Below are positions 30,694 through 39,951 of a stretch of 64,000 nt of DNA, one piece after another. Under the pieces are notes generated by a model that was not told the origin of the DNA, made no database searches, and worked only from the letters and a program-made list of their open reading frames with translations. Each line of letters starts with the position of its first letter. Position 1 is the stretch's first letter. The DNA comes from Stentor coeruleus (Eukaryota > Ciliophora > Heterotrichea > Heterotrichida > Stentoridae): positions 1-64,000 of the forward strand of contig MPUH01000094.1 in the NCBI GenBank assembly GCA_001970955.1. Direction: 5' to 3'. A program made the position numbers and the translations under genes.

Positions 30694-32601
30694 TCATAAA
30701 GATATATTTTTATAGCAGGTATCACACCAGAAAAGATCTGATTTGTCTTGCTGATGCATATCAACAAGTGTAAAAACTTCTTTACATTCTTGGCAATGCC
30801 TCATAGTATGAATAAAAATCCTCTTTTTATCTATAATTTTACTTGAACAAGTTATACAACATCCTTGTTTACTCACTTCATTAATTGTACATATATAGCA
30901 ATATATGTGACCACAAGGAAGTGTATGATAACCATAATTAACATATGGGTTATCTTTTTTATTGTAATCAGGCAAATTTTTTTTACAACACCCATTACAG
31001 TAAACTTTACGCGATTTAGTTGTAGAAATGCAATCAAAATACTTTCCACAATAAAAACATGACTTAGAATTGTTGTATATTTCACTGCTATAGCAGGTAT
31101 TACAAAGGTCTAAGCATTTTAGTTCAGAGAAAAAATTCAGTTGTAGAGATAATTTGGTTTCACATTTCATACATTTTAGTTTATAATCTATTTTTTCGTA
31201 TTTATTCATTGTATCTTCACCTAATACGGATTTTATATCTTCAAGACTGTAGTTTGTATGGCATATAGTACAGGCAGCTTGTTTAAAGGTTTTCTTTTTT
31301 GGATGTTTGATGAAACTTTCTGTGTTATTTTTAAAGCAATTAAAACACTCATTATGATTGCATTCAAGAGTAATTTCTATTTTTAATGTCTGACACTTTT
31401 CACACAAAACTCTTTTTATATTATCAAAATCAGTCTGAGGAAGATTCGAGGCTTTATCATCAAAAATAGTGAAATCTTTTAATTTACTAAGTTTCTTAAG
31501 ATTAGGAGCACTTGATAAAATCTTAATAACCTTTAAAAAACCTTTTATATTAAATCTTGAATTAGATTCTAACTGACTTGATGCTATTTTTGCATTAGAC
31601 GCTAAAATTTTAGTATTCTTTTCTGTTGGCACAGTCCTTAAATCTCTCTGATTTGCTATTTGAGAAACAATTTTAACAGGACTTTCAATATTTTTTTCTG
31701 TTGGAACAGTTCTATAATTTCCTGGATGACTAAAAATTTGAATTGGTGTTTTGTTTTCTGTTGGAACATTGCTAAAGGATTTTTCTATTTTTTTATTTAA
31801 ATCAAGCATATGAGAACTACTATTTTTATCATTAGATTCTGGATTATACCCTGGTAAATTACTACAATACTTAGGAGGTCCATTTGGTTTCTGAGGTTTT
31901 GATGTTTCTGAAAGTTTTTGTGTAGATGGCATGAAATTAATTGGTGTTGAAGCTGGAAATGAATCTTTTTTATTATCATTTATTAGGGTTTTAGATTCAA
32001 AAGGATTATTTGAAGTAGGTTGAGTTTTTATATTAAGTGTTAAAGGCTGATTTTTATCTGATTTTATTAGACTAGGATTACTTTGAGGAATTTCATGTTG
32101 TGGATGATATATTTTATTCGGATGAATATTAGTATTTAAAGGACTTGGGGCTGAAGGAAATTCGTTTATAGGTTTTGCTTTGGGATCTGGTTGAAAAGGG
32201 ATTTGGGCTTTAACAAAAGAATTATGAGTTGGAGGCCCAGAGGCTAATACTTGATTACTTTTATTAAAAATATTCATAGCTGGGTTAGATACCTCAGGAG
32301 CTTTAAAAGGTAAGCCTATTGGAATCTTATTCTGAGTATTGACTTCGGAGGGTATTTTTTGAGTCTTTTCTGGCTTATTTCTGGAATTTGAATATAAAGT
32401 TGACTTGTTTTCATTAGTTGTCCCAGGGAATGGTTGAGATTTACTTGTATTCGGGATAAAGGGTATATTATTTGTTGGGGGAATTTGTCCTGTAGATTTG
32501 ATTTGATTAGAATTTTCTAGATTAATAAGTTTAGGAATAAATATTTTCGCTACTTCAACATTTGGTTCTTTTTTGTCTTCATATACAGCATCAGGCATCA
32601 T
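30694..32601 (-). CDS. Disordered Pro/Asn-rich protein with C-terminal zinc-finger (RING/RBR-like) region (635 aa)
   Basis: Residues 1-340 or so are low-complexity, rich in P, N, S and K, with short repeats including three copies of a VPTE-containing unit (NVPTENKTPIQ, YRTVPTEKNIES, LRTVPTEKNTKI). From about residue 395, paired Cys and His follow RING-like spacing: CEKCQTLKIEITLECNH, then CFNCF, CTICH, and CMKC. The segment VLGEDTMNKYE resembles the boundary of RBR E3 ligases. A second cluster reads CFYCGKYFDC, CNGCCKK, LPCGHIYCYIC, CCITC, CQEC, CDTCYK. A ubiquitin-ligase role is plausible but not established, because I cannot assign complete RING1-IBR-RING2 with certainty. A nearby gene encodes a zinc-rich deubiquitinase, which is suggestive only. 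Confidence 0.6.
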   Translation of the reverse strand: MMPDAVYEDKKEPNVEVAKIFIPKLINLENSNQIKSTGQIPPTNNIPFIPNTSKSQPFPGTTNENKSTLYSNSRNKPEKTQKIPSEVNTQNKIPIGLPFKAPEVSNPAMNIFNKSNQVLASGPPTHNSFVKAQIPFQPDPKAKPINEFPSAPSPLNTNIHPNKIYHPQHEIPQSNPSLIKSDKNQPLTLNIKTQPTSNNPFESKTLINDNKKDSFPASTPINFMPSTQKLSETSKPQKPNGPPKYCSNLPGYNPESNDKNSSSHMLDLNKKIEKSFSNVPTENKTPIQIFSHPGNYRTVPTEKNIESPVKIVSQIANQRDLRTVPTEKNTKILASNAKIASSQLESNSRFNIKGFLKVIKILSSAPNLKKLSKLKDFTIFDDKASNLPQTDFDNIKRVLCEKCQTLKIEITLECNHNECFNCFKNNTESFIKHPKKKTFKQAACTICHTNYSLEDIKSVLGEDTMNKYEKIDYKLKCMKCETKLSLQLNFFSELKCLDLCNTCYSSEIYNNSKSCFYCGKYFDCISTTKSRKVYCNGCCKKNLPDYNKKDNPYVNYGYHTLPCGHIYCYICTINEVSKQGCCITCSSKIIDKKRIFIHTMRHCQECKEVFTLVDMHQQDKSDLFWCDTCYKNISL

Positions 32602-32997
32602 TATTGTATATTATCTATATTTTAGAAATGGATATATATGCTAAATCTTCCATTTATATCTCTTACTAATTATTTAACTACTTAAATACTAGTTTAGGTT
32701 TTTTGAAACAAATACTTAAATTCACTTTTAAGTATTTAATATGTTTATCTATCAAAGTCCTCATATGAGAAATTGCAATGCATTACCTTTTTCTAAATAG
32801 AAACAAAATATAAAATTGTGATAAACTCTACTATCCAACCGTAATGAAATTCACAAAAACGATTTAAATTGTATTTAAAGATATTTCTGTAATGGGCTAC
32901 TCTAAAAATAATTTATTTATCATGCATACGAATTAATCAATTTATAATCAACATATAAAAACTTATGAATAAAAAGGAATACTTTAAAGTTTTTATT
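32602..32997. other. Intergenic, no gene seen
   Basis: A/T-rich 396 bp between two minus-strand zinc-protein genes. No credible frame. Confidence 0.45.
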
Positions 32998-35667
32998 TCA
33001 GATAATAGCAATATTCCATTTCCTGCATTTAGATTTTCTACATCTATTTCCTTCCAAAGAACACATTTTACAATAATACATATTATCAAAGGAATTATTT
33101 AAATTGCAATTGATGCATTTTCCCTCTTGAAAAATTTGATTTCCACAAAAACAGCACAAATTAAATAAAACTGCTTTTTTACATAAAAAACACAACATTT
33201 TTGTGAATTTAACTTTTTTTATACAATGCCTGCACTTTAAGCTTTTTGGATGCATTAAAAATCCACATGAGCACATTGGCATCTTTAAAGAGCATAATTT
33301 GCACAACATTCTATTGTTTCCAATATACAATTTGCAATTGTGACAAAAATTATTATTTGTATGCATACCACAATGAGGACAATGCAAACTTTGACCAAAA
33401 AGTATTTTTTTTTCACAAGAGCTGCAATTCGTTATAATAGAGCATTTAAGACAATACGGGTTATGAGATTTATTTTTACAGAACTCACAGGTATACATAG
33501 TAACAAAATCATAATCTTTACTAAAATTGCATTTTTCACAGAATATGAAAGAAAAATTATTGTAGTAATTGCAAGAACTGCATTCCCAACCCCCGTTTAT
33601 AGGTTTATTAATTTCCTTACTATTCACAAACTGTGGTATCATTATTTTATCACAAATATCGCATTTATTGTCTAAGATTATCCCTTTACAATCTTCACAA
33701 CGATATGTTGGTTTTAAGCAATAATAGCAAATAGTGTGTGAAAGTTTATCACAAATATTACAAATTTCCCCTTTAGTCCTATTATTTGTACATCTCCAAC
33801 AATAAGCATATACATCTAAAGTATGTTTTTTACATATAAAACATAGTAAATAATCATCAATCGTTTTAGGATTTTCAGAATCTTTGCATTCATTACAACA
33901 TAAAATATCCCTAGGAATATACTTACAGCAGGTAGGACAATAATTATTATAAACATCTTGTCTACAGAAACCACAATAAGCAGGTTGCTTAGCATATATT
34001 GAGGTATGACATATAAAACATGATGCTCTGTAATAACAACTACAAATTTGATTTTCTGATTGCTCTCCTCCACATTCAGGACAATATAAAAGAGTTTTTA
34101 GACTATTGCAGCGTGCACATGGAGTGTCAGGAAGGTTTAACGTTTTGCATTGGTGGCAATACCAAAATTCAGAACCTCTTATCCATGAACATTTTTTGCA
34201 TTGATTTAATGATGACTCACGATTACCACATCTATGGCATGTCCAAAATTCAGATGCACATAAGTAGCAGATACTTTCTGTATGATCAACCTTACAATTG
34301 CATGTTTCACATAAATACATTTCGTTTTCAAAAATAAAAGTTAGCATTGTGCCACATGATTCACAAAACTTTTTTGAATCCTTTGGTAATTTTAATTTAC
34401 ACTTTTTGCAAGGCAGATAGCCAATTTTTTGGATTGAGAAGGTTTTTTTTTCTTTGAATCTTTTACTGCTGCATTTTAAGCAATTTAATCGAAGTATTGT
34501 ATTGAAAAAATCACAATCTTTGCAAACCCATTTTTTTCCTTTTTTATTTTTATCAAAGCCACATTCATTACATTTTTTAGTTAAGCAAATGCTTGTACAA
34601 TTCATGCATTTTTTCCCTTCAAGGATAGATTCTTCAAGCACGGATAAGTACATACTATTTATTTCCATTGTATATTCAGATTGTTCTTTATGATAAATCA
34701 CACCAACAATTCTACAATGATTGAAATTAATTAGCCTGATGATATTATTTTCTTCAACCATTTTAACTTTATCATCATTAACAAGCCACCATTGATTGTC
34801 AATTCTCCCAATATATACATAGTGTCCTGGTAAATTTATTATCAGTCCTGCAAAATTGTAATTCTGACTATGTTCATACCCATAAACTTTTGCTATATCA
34901 ATACTAGGATTTAATGAAACAAGTAATTCTAATGTGCTTAATTTGTTATAAAGTTGTCCCCCAGAAACTATTTGAAATATTAAGCATTCAGGTAGTCTTT
35001 TTAAGATTTTTTTCCCAGTTACTTTTCTCTCACAATCACATGTTCTTGTTAATCCTTCATTAAATTGCTCTTTTAAATATTCTGTAAATTTTGAATAGTG
35101 TTTTATAGTATAAGGGAAATCTTTCTTATGTTTACTTAGTTCTATAATGTCACCATTAAATTTCTCAGCTACAAAAGTTTGAAATCCATTGTTTGGTATT
35201 ACTGTAGACCGCCCACATTCGCAATCATAAATTTCATCTATATCTAAAATAATTTGTCTATGTACAATGCACTGGCAATTATCTAATGGAACTAATTCAA
35301 TTGAATCACAGATACCGTTATATGCATTATGTAAAGATGCTAAAAGTACATTGAGAACTTCCATAGAATCTGCTTTTTCTTGTACTGCGAAATTTTTGTT
35401 GTTGTAAATTTCAGCAAGTTTTTGTCGGAGATCAATTGGGAATAATGGATTAACTGACAACCCTATTTGATCTTCTATATATCTGGAATAAAATTCTTGC
35501 AGAATTTTAGCGAGACATGAATGAGAGCTGGGTTGGGTATTACAAGGGAAATCAACTGAATTGATTTCAAGATTCGGCAGATGAAACAATGCTTGAAGTG
35601 AACTATTTAGAAAACAATTCATATCAGCATCTTCATTGCCTAGCCCAAGAAAAGATGTAAGCTTCAT
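32998..35667 (-). CDS. USP-type deubiquitinase fused to a zinc-ribbon array (889 aa)
   Basis: Residues 1-340 form a C19 ubiquitin-specific protease. The Cys box GLGNEDADMNCFLNSSLQAL carries the catalytic Cys, and the His box GHYVYIGRIDNQWWLVNDDKV carries His and the acidic partner. Residues 350-889 contain about three dozen CxxC pairs. At least two match RanBP2/NZF-type fingers with W-x-C-x2-C-x3-N-x6-C-x2-C spacing (WVCKDCDFFNTILRLNCLKC and WECSSCNYYNNFSFIFCEKC). NZF fingers bind ubiquitin in known families. The inference is a deubiquitinase with many zinc modules that recognise ubiquitin chains or scaffold partners. A catalytic USP joined to so many ribbons is unusual. No introns are visible. 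The C-terminal residues KCRKWNIAII end the array without a tail. Confidence 0.85.
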   Translation of the reverse strand: MKLTSFLGLGNEDADMNCFLNSSLQALFHLPNLEINSVDFPCNTQPSSHSCLAKILQEFYSRYIEDQIGLSVNPLFPIDLRQKLAEIYNNKNFAVQEKADSMEVLNVLLASLHNAYNGICDSIELVPLDNCQCIVHRQIILDIDEIYDCECGRSTVIPNNGFQTFVAEKFNGDIIELSKHKKDFPYTIKHYSKFTEYLKEQFNEGLTRTCDCERKVTGKKILKRLPECLIFQIVSGGQLYNKLSTLELLVSLNPSIDIAKVYGYEHSQNYNFAGLIINLPGHYVYIGRIDNQWWLVNDDKVKMVEENNIIRLINFNHCRIVGVIYHKEQSEYTMEINSMYLSVLEESILEGKKCMNCTSICLTKKCNECGFDKNKKGKKWVCKDCDFFNTILRLNCLKCSSKRFKEKKTFSIQKIGYLPCKKCKLKLPKDSKKFCESCGTMLTFIFENEMYLCETCNCKVDHTESICYLCASEFWTCHRCGNRESSLNQCKKCSWIRGSEFWYCHQCKTLNLPDTPCARCNSLKTLLYCPECGGEQSENQICSCYYRASCFICHTSIYAKQPAYCGFCRQDVYNNYCPTCCKYIPRDILCCNECKDSENPKTIDDYLLCFICKKHTLDVYAYCWRCTNNRTKGEICNICDKLSHTICYYCLKPTYRCEDCKGIILDNKCDICDKIMIPQFVNSKEINKPINGGWECSSCNYYNNFSFIFCEKCNFSKDYDFVTMYTCEFCKNKSHNPYCLKCSIITNCSSCEKKILFGQSLHCPHCGMHTNNNFCHNCKLYIGNNRMLCKLCSLKMPMCSCGFLMHPKSLKCRHCIKKVKFTKMLCFLCKKAVLFNLCCFCGNQIFQEGKCINCNLNNSFDNMYYCKMCSLEGNRCRKSKCRKWNIAII

Positions 35668-36302
35668 GAAATATATATAATAAAAAATAAAAGTTAAATT
35701 TTATAGAGTATTTAGATTTTTTAGTAAAGAAATGCTATGAGAATAGTTTGAAAATGATTAGATAGTAAATTTATAAGTTTAAGATACTAGAAGAAGTTTT
35801 GTTGTAATAATTCGATACAAAAAGCTATGAAAGGATTGTTTTTTTCTTTAAAAATTTTGATATGAAAAATTATGTAAAAACTATGGCGAACATAATTATA
35901 CAATTTCCTTGAACTCTGAGAATGTTTATTTCAGTAGTTATAAAGTTAAAATTAGGAAAAAATATATATAATTACCTTATATACAACTTTTGTAAAACTA
36001 AGTAATTTTATTACTCCAGATAAAAAATCACAAAAAATATTTTAATCTCTGGTATTAATATTTGATCAACCTCTTCCATTAGCCAAAAAAAAATTATTTC
36101 AATATTCTACCTTAAAGCCTTAGACCATAATCAGCTCATTTTTAGCACAGCAAACAACAAAACCTTAACATCTAAAATTAACATAAATCCTAAACCTAAC
36201 CCAAAATTATTATTTAAAACAAAATTTACCACCAAATAAAATATTTCACCACAATTCCTCATCTAAAAAACCAAAAAATCAACTAATAACTAATAACTTA
36301 AA
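35668..36302. other. Intergenic, no gene seen
   Basis: The first part is A/T-rich. The last 180 bp are C/A-rich on the plus strand (36181-36240 holds 13 C and 0 G), i.e. G/T-rich downstream of the hydroxylase gene. No frame is supported. Confidence 0.45.
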
Positions 36303-37331
36303 TTACTCATTAGCTTCTTCTTCTTTAGCTTCTTCAACATTCTCAATATTACTTGTAGCAATAGTATTCAAAATATTCTTATCAAAATCCGAAAGTTGCC
36401 ACCAAGTATTATCATCAGGTCTAAGTTCTTTAGCTCTTTCAATAACCGAATAAAAAGTATCCTGATACTCAGCAGTCAAGCGTTTTTCAGCTCTAAGTTT
36501 AGAATTCTGAAGAGTCTTAAAAAACTTAACCTCATCATTAGTAAGATCAGGATGCCAAAAATCAATAATCAAATTAACTCTTGTAGTTTCTCCATCATGC
36601 CAAGCTTCATGATCAAATGAGTCATCAAATACCTTAGCATGAGCTTCAACAAAATTTTCAGTCTGATCAGCACAACGAAGTCTTGTACCTTCAAGACCAG
36701 TTATCGGTAAATGAAGTCTTAATTTTTTATTAGTTGGTCCATGATGTGAAAGAATATGAGTATGTGGATTAACAGCTGAAAAAAATGCATGTTCATAATG
36801 TCTTGGTATAATATTTTTAATCATCTCAACAGTCTTTGGGCATTTCGCAATATTATCATTAAATTCCATACCATGTAAATACAAGTAAAATACATTCCAA
36901 TCACCACGGTCATGGCTTTGATTTCCTATATCTGGAGCTGGAATACCTGTAGCCCATGATGGGCCACGATAAGGTTGAAAACCTCCTTTACTATATAAAG
37001 CTAGAAGTTCATTTCTGATATCTTCAAAGCATTCATTAACTTTATCTATCCAAGGAAATTCACTATTATCCCACCAAGGACTAGCACGAATACCTGGAAC
37101 TATATCAGGACATCCTATTTGTCTTTCATGAGGAGGAATCATTTGCTTTTTGTTGATTTTGTTTAGTAGCCAAAATCTTACCCTTGCCACTTCTGTACAA
37201 TTAGCATCAGCGATTTTTTCTTTGATAAACTTCATAGCTGCTGCTTTTTGTAAACCGTTTAAGTGATATTCTGATAATATCTCGTTCATCCTAGTGAATA
37301 AGAGAGTTTCTGAACTATCACTTGCCTCCAT
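36303..37331 (-). CDS. Aspartyl/asparaginyl beta-hydroxylase-family protein (342 aa)
   Basis: The C-terminal half matches the Asp/Asn beta-hydroxylase domain. The iron and 2-oxoglutarate ligands sit in LSHHGPTNKKLRLHLPI and FDDSFDHEAWHDGETTRVNL, followed by DFWHPDLTNDEV. These are close to the human AspH signature (HTGPTN, FDDSFEHEVW, DVWHPELT). There is no signal peptide or membrane anchor, so it looks cytosolic, unlike animal AspH in the ER. The family hydroxylates Asp/Asn side chains or acts on lipid substrates; the substrate here is unknown. The tail is acidic (NVEEAKEEEANE). The duplicate at 37350-37380 is an assembly copy of the first codons and leader. Confidence 0.92.
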   Translation of the reverse strand: MEASDSSETLLFTRMNEILSEYHLNGLQKAAAMKFIKEKIADANCTEVARVRFWLLNKINKKQMIPPHERQIGCPDIVPGIRASPWWDNSEFPWIDKVNECFEDIRNELLALYSKGGFQPYRGPSWATGIPAPDIGNQSHDRGDWNVFYLYLHGMEFNDNIAKCPKTVEMIKNIIPRHYEHAFFSAVNPHTHILSHHGPTNKKLRLHLPITGLEGTRLRCADQTENFVEAHAKVFDDSFDHEAWHDGETTRVNLIIDFWHPDLTNDEVKFFKTLQNSKLRAEKRLTAEYQDTFYSVIERAKELRPDDNTWWQLSDFDKNILNTIATSNIENVEEAKEEEANE

Positions 37332-37380
37332 TAATTTAAAAATGTGATNTCACTTGCCTCCATTAATTTAAAAATGTGAT
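37318..37380. repeat. 31-bp direct duplication around a single N (assembly join)
   Basis: 37318-37348 equals 37350-37380, with N at 37349. It covers the start codon and leader of the hydroxylase gene, so the upstream region shown is partly artificial. Confidence 0.9.
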
Positions 37381-37518
37381 ATTTAAAATTTTTTTTTGGT
37401 GTAGGAAATAAAACTTTTGCTGTGAAAATCTGAGGATAGTAGGAATTTTAAAGGATTTTTTTTGATTGAAAATTAGGAAATTATGTTAGGAATTTAGAGT
37501 AAAAATATTATTGAGGGT

Positions 37519-37615
37519 TAATATTGATGGAAAATTAGACTATGATTTTTTTACTAGAAAGTTTTANTAATATTGATGGAAAATTAGACTATGATTTTTT
37601 TACTAGAAAGTTTTA
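37519..37615. repeat. 48-bp direct duplication around a single N (assembly join)
   Basis: 37519-37566 equals 37568-37615, with N at 37567. It is non-coding, in the divergent region between the hydroxylase and START genes. Confidence 0.9.
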
Positions 37616-37741
37616 TTTATTAGCTTTCAAGGATAATAAATTTGGAAAATAGAAATAATAAATGAATGATTTTAAATCTTTTTGAGACTTTTTAGGTTTA
37701 ATATGGAAAAATTTAATACACTATTGCAATTTACCTTATAA

Positions 37742-38431
37742 ATGGGTTGTTGTGAAACTCATGACACTTCATCTCTGCTCTCGCCTTACTATAACTCAAA
37801 GTCAAGTTCTATTCTTCTAACAGAGAAAAGACCTTCAAAAGGTAACAAAAAAGTGACTTTCGACATATCATTCACAAATTATCGTCACTTAGACATAAAA
37901 GAAGACTCATTGGAGCCAATACCTTGGTACTACACAGAACTTCAAATCGATACCTCACAATGGCAAATGCATAACGATTCAAAAGGTATAAAGCTAAAAT
38001 ACCAAGTTGTAGACGATAAATTATATGCAAATACTATGATAACACTCAAATCTCAAATCAGTTATGAAGATATTATATGTCTTATAAATAACCCTAAATA
38101 CAGAATGAAGTGGGATACTGATATGCTGAAGATGGAAATTCTATTTGGTGATGCTAATATGGATTCAACACTAAGTATGTCAAAAAAAACTCATCCTTCC
38201 GCACAATTATTTGATAGAGTTGTTAGAAAATATAGAGATTTGTATATTATATCATGCGTTCCTTATGATGACGCACTTAAAGGTAACTATTTTCTGATTG
38301 TTATCTTTGTAAATTGCAAATTAGAGATGCTTTACAAAGAGTCTGCAAAAGATTTTAGATCTAATATGGAAAATAAGTTCTTGTGGGCACAAAGGCTTAG
38401 TGAAGAATTAGTTGCTCATGGAAAACACTAG
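37742..38431 (+). CDS. START-domain lipid-binding protein with lipidated N-terminus (229 aa)
   Basis: MGCCETHD fits N-myristoylation at Gly2 and palmitoylation at Cys3/Cys4. The following 170 residues look like a START domain: ITLKSQISYEDIICLINNPK, then the typical RMKWDTDMLKMEIL segment, and YRDLYIISCVPYDDALKGNYF. START domains bind lipids or sterols in a hydrophobic pocket. The end of the predicted domain (LWAQRLSEELVAHG) forms the expected long C-terminal helix. It would sit at membranes. It is 60 bp from the next gene on the same strand. The call is fair; the ligand is unknown. Confidence 0.75.
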   Translation: MGCCETHDTSSLLSPYYNSKSSSILLTEKRPSKGNKKVTFDISFTNYRHLDIKEDSLEPIPWYYTELQIDTSQWQMHNDSKGIKLKYQVVDDKLYANTMITLKSQISYEDIICLINNPKYRMKWDTDMLKMEILFGDANMDSTLSMSKKTHPSAQLFDRVVRKYRDLYIISCVPYDDALKGNYFLIVIFVNCKLEMLYKESAKDFRSNMENKFLWAQRLSEELVAHGKH

Positions 38432-38491
38432 TTATTAACTAACCAGAAGTTTTATAATTATTATAGTATATCTTTTTTGTTCTAGATAAAA

Positions 38492-39496
38492 ATGAAATCC
38501 AAGTACAGACCATATCAATTACTCAATGGGTCAATAATCGCATGTGAACGTCCATCTAAACCATTACTAAAAAATCTTACACGAGTATGTGATCTAGTAA
38601 TAACTTTACAATGGGAAACTGAGATCCCAGAAGGTATTCATACATATTGCATAGAATTTGGCTTAGAATGGTTATGGGTCCCAATAAAAGCAGTAAATTA
38701 TCGACTTGTATCTGATGACGAGTTACATTCTCGTATTTTGAACTCTTTACACCAAGTCAAAACTCAATTAGACAAAGGTAAAAGAATCCTAGTCCATTGT
38801 GCTGCAGGTATTCATAGAACTGGGTTTTTTGTTTATACACTTCTTAGAATAAGTGGTTTTTTACATCAGACCGCTTTAGATTTCATTGAAAAAATCCGCC
38901 CAGTTGTGTTGATAAGAATTGGCCAACATAGAATTGAATTAGGTCAAATGTTTTTTGATAAGACTATTGGCTTAACACCTAAAATCCCATATTTTGAGAC
39001 TTTAGGTTTTATTGAAACTGATTTTATAAAACCACAACTTTTTCCTTTGTTCTGGGTTAAAGTGCTTTTTTGTGATGATTTAGCTAAGGTGTCTTTTTGT
39101 ATGACAAGCTGTGATTTTATTAAAATTGTTGTTGGGACTGAAGTTTTTATGAAGGCTGAAGGGAATTTTATATGGAAAAATTTGAGGAGGTTTGAGAAAG
39201 AAAGTGATGTGGAGATTAAAACTATTGAAGAATGTGAGGAAATTATAAGAGGATATGTGAAATCTTGTACAAAAAATAAAAAAAGTAAGATTGCTGGGAC
39301 AAGCTGTTGTTTTGATAAAGAGTTTTTGTATAAGTTTACTCCGAGGGTTTTTGATAAACTTCATTATAGGATTGTCGACTTGGCTGCACTTGAAAAAGGT
39401 AGAGGGAAAGAGGTTAAACAAACTTATTCGATATATGATGATATTAGAAAATATAGAGAATATGTAAATAGTTTTAGCAAGAATGAACTTAAGTGA
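38492..39496 (+). CDS. Dual-specificity phosphatase fused to an oligoribonuclease-like domain (334 aa)
   Basis: Residues 1-160 form a DSP/PTP domain with active-site loop VHCAAGIHRTGF (HCx5R). The surrounding order is typical of small dual-specificity phosphatases (IEFGLEWLWVPI before it, FIEKIRPVVLIR after it). Residues 185-334 resemble oligoribonuclease (DEDDh exonuclease): AGTSCCFDKEFLYKFTPRVF parallels GNSxxxDRRFLxxYMP, LHYRIVDLAALE parallels FHYRNLDVSTLKE, and YSIYDDIRKYREY parallels HxAxDDIxxSIxEL. The first Asp-Glu pair (WIDLEMTG in active enzymes) is WVKVLFCDDL here, and the catalytic His before DDI is lost. The nuclease domain is therefore probably inactive and may bind RNA. Ends in TGA. 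Confidence 0.75.
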   Translation: MKSKYRPYQLLNGSIIACERPSKPLLKNLTRVCDLVITLQWETEIPEGIHTYCIEFGLEWLWVPIKAVNYRLVSDDELHSRILNSLHQVKTQLDKGKRILVHCAAGIHRTGFFVYTLLRISGFLHQTALDFIEKIRPVVLIRIGQHRIELGQMFFDKTIGLTPKIPYFETLGFIETDFIKPQLFPLFWVKVLFCDDLAKVSFCMTSCDFIKIVVGTEVFMKAEGNFIWKNLRRFEKESDVEIKTIEECEEIIRGYVKSCTKNKKSKIAGTSCCFDKEFLYKFTPRVFDKLHYRIVDLAALEKGRGKEVKQTYSIYDDIRKYREYVNSFSKNELK

Positions 39497-39951
39497 TATT
39501 AGAATATATTAAGTTTTTTATATATAGTGTAAAACTGAATAGTTCATAGTTTTTAATTTTATATGGATAGTATGAAAAATATTATAAAGGTATAGCTATT
39601 TAGAATTCTTTAAAAAAAATTGTATAAAATGTGGTCGGAGATTAATTCTTATAGTTAAATAAAGCGAAACTATCCTTATCAACTACTTCATTATATTTAC
39701 TCCTTCATATAAAAGAATTATTTATTTAAATAGCGAATATTACAAACATATTTAAGTAGTACTAAACTTATAAATCAAAGACCACTGAGTTTTAGATATA
39801 TTCTAAACTATAACAAACAATATATACATGAAACAAACTAAATATTTATTCAATCTTAATCCTTAATAAACTACACATTTCAAATCATCAAATTATTTCT
39901 TCTAAAATTCACAACACCCTAACACCTAAAAAACTTACAAAACACATAAAA
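39497..39951. other. Intergenic, no gene seen
   Basis: A/T-rich gap, with C/A-rich DNA in the last 120 bp before the USP gene. No frame is supported. Confidence 0.4.
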
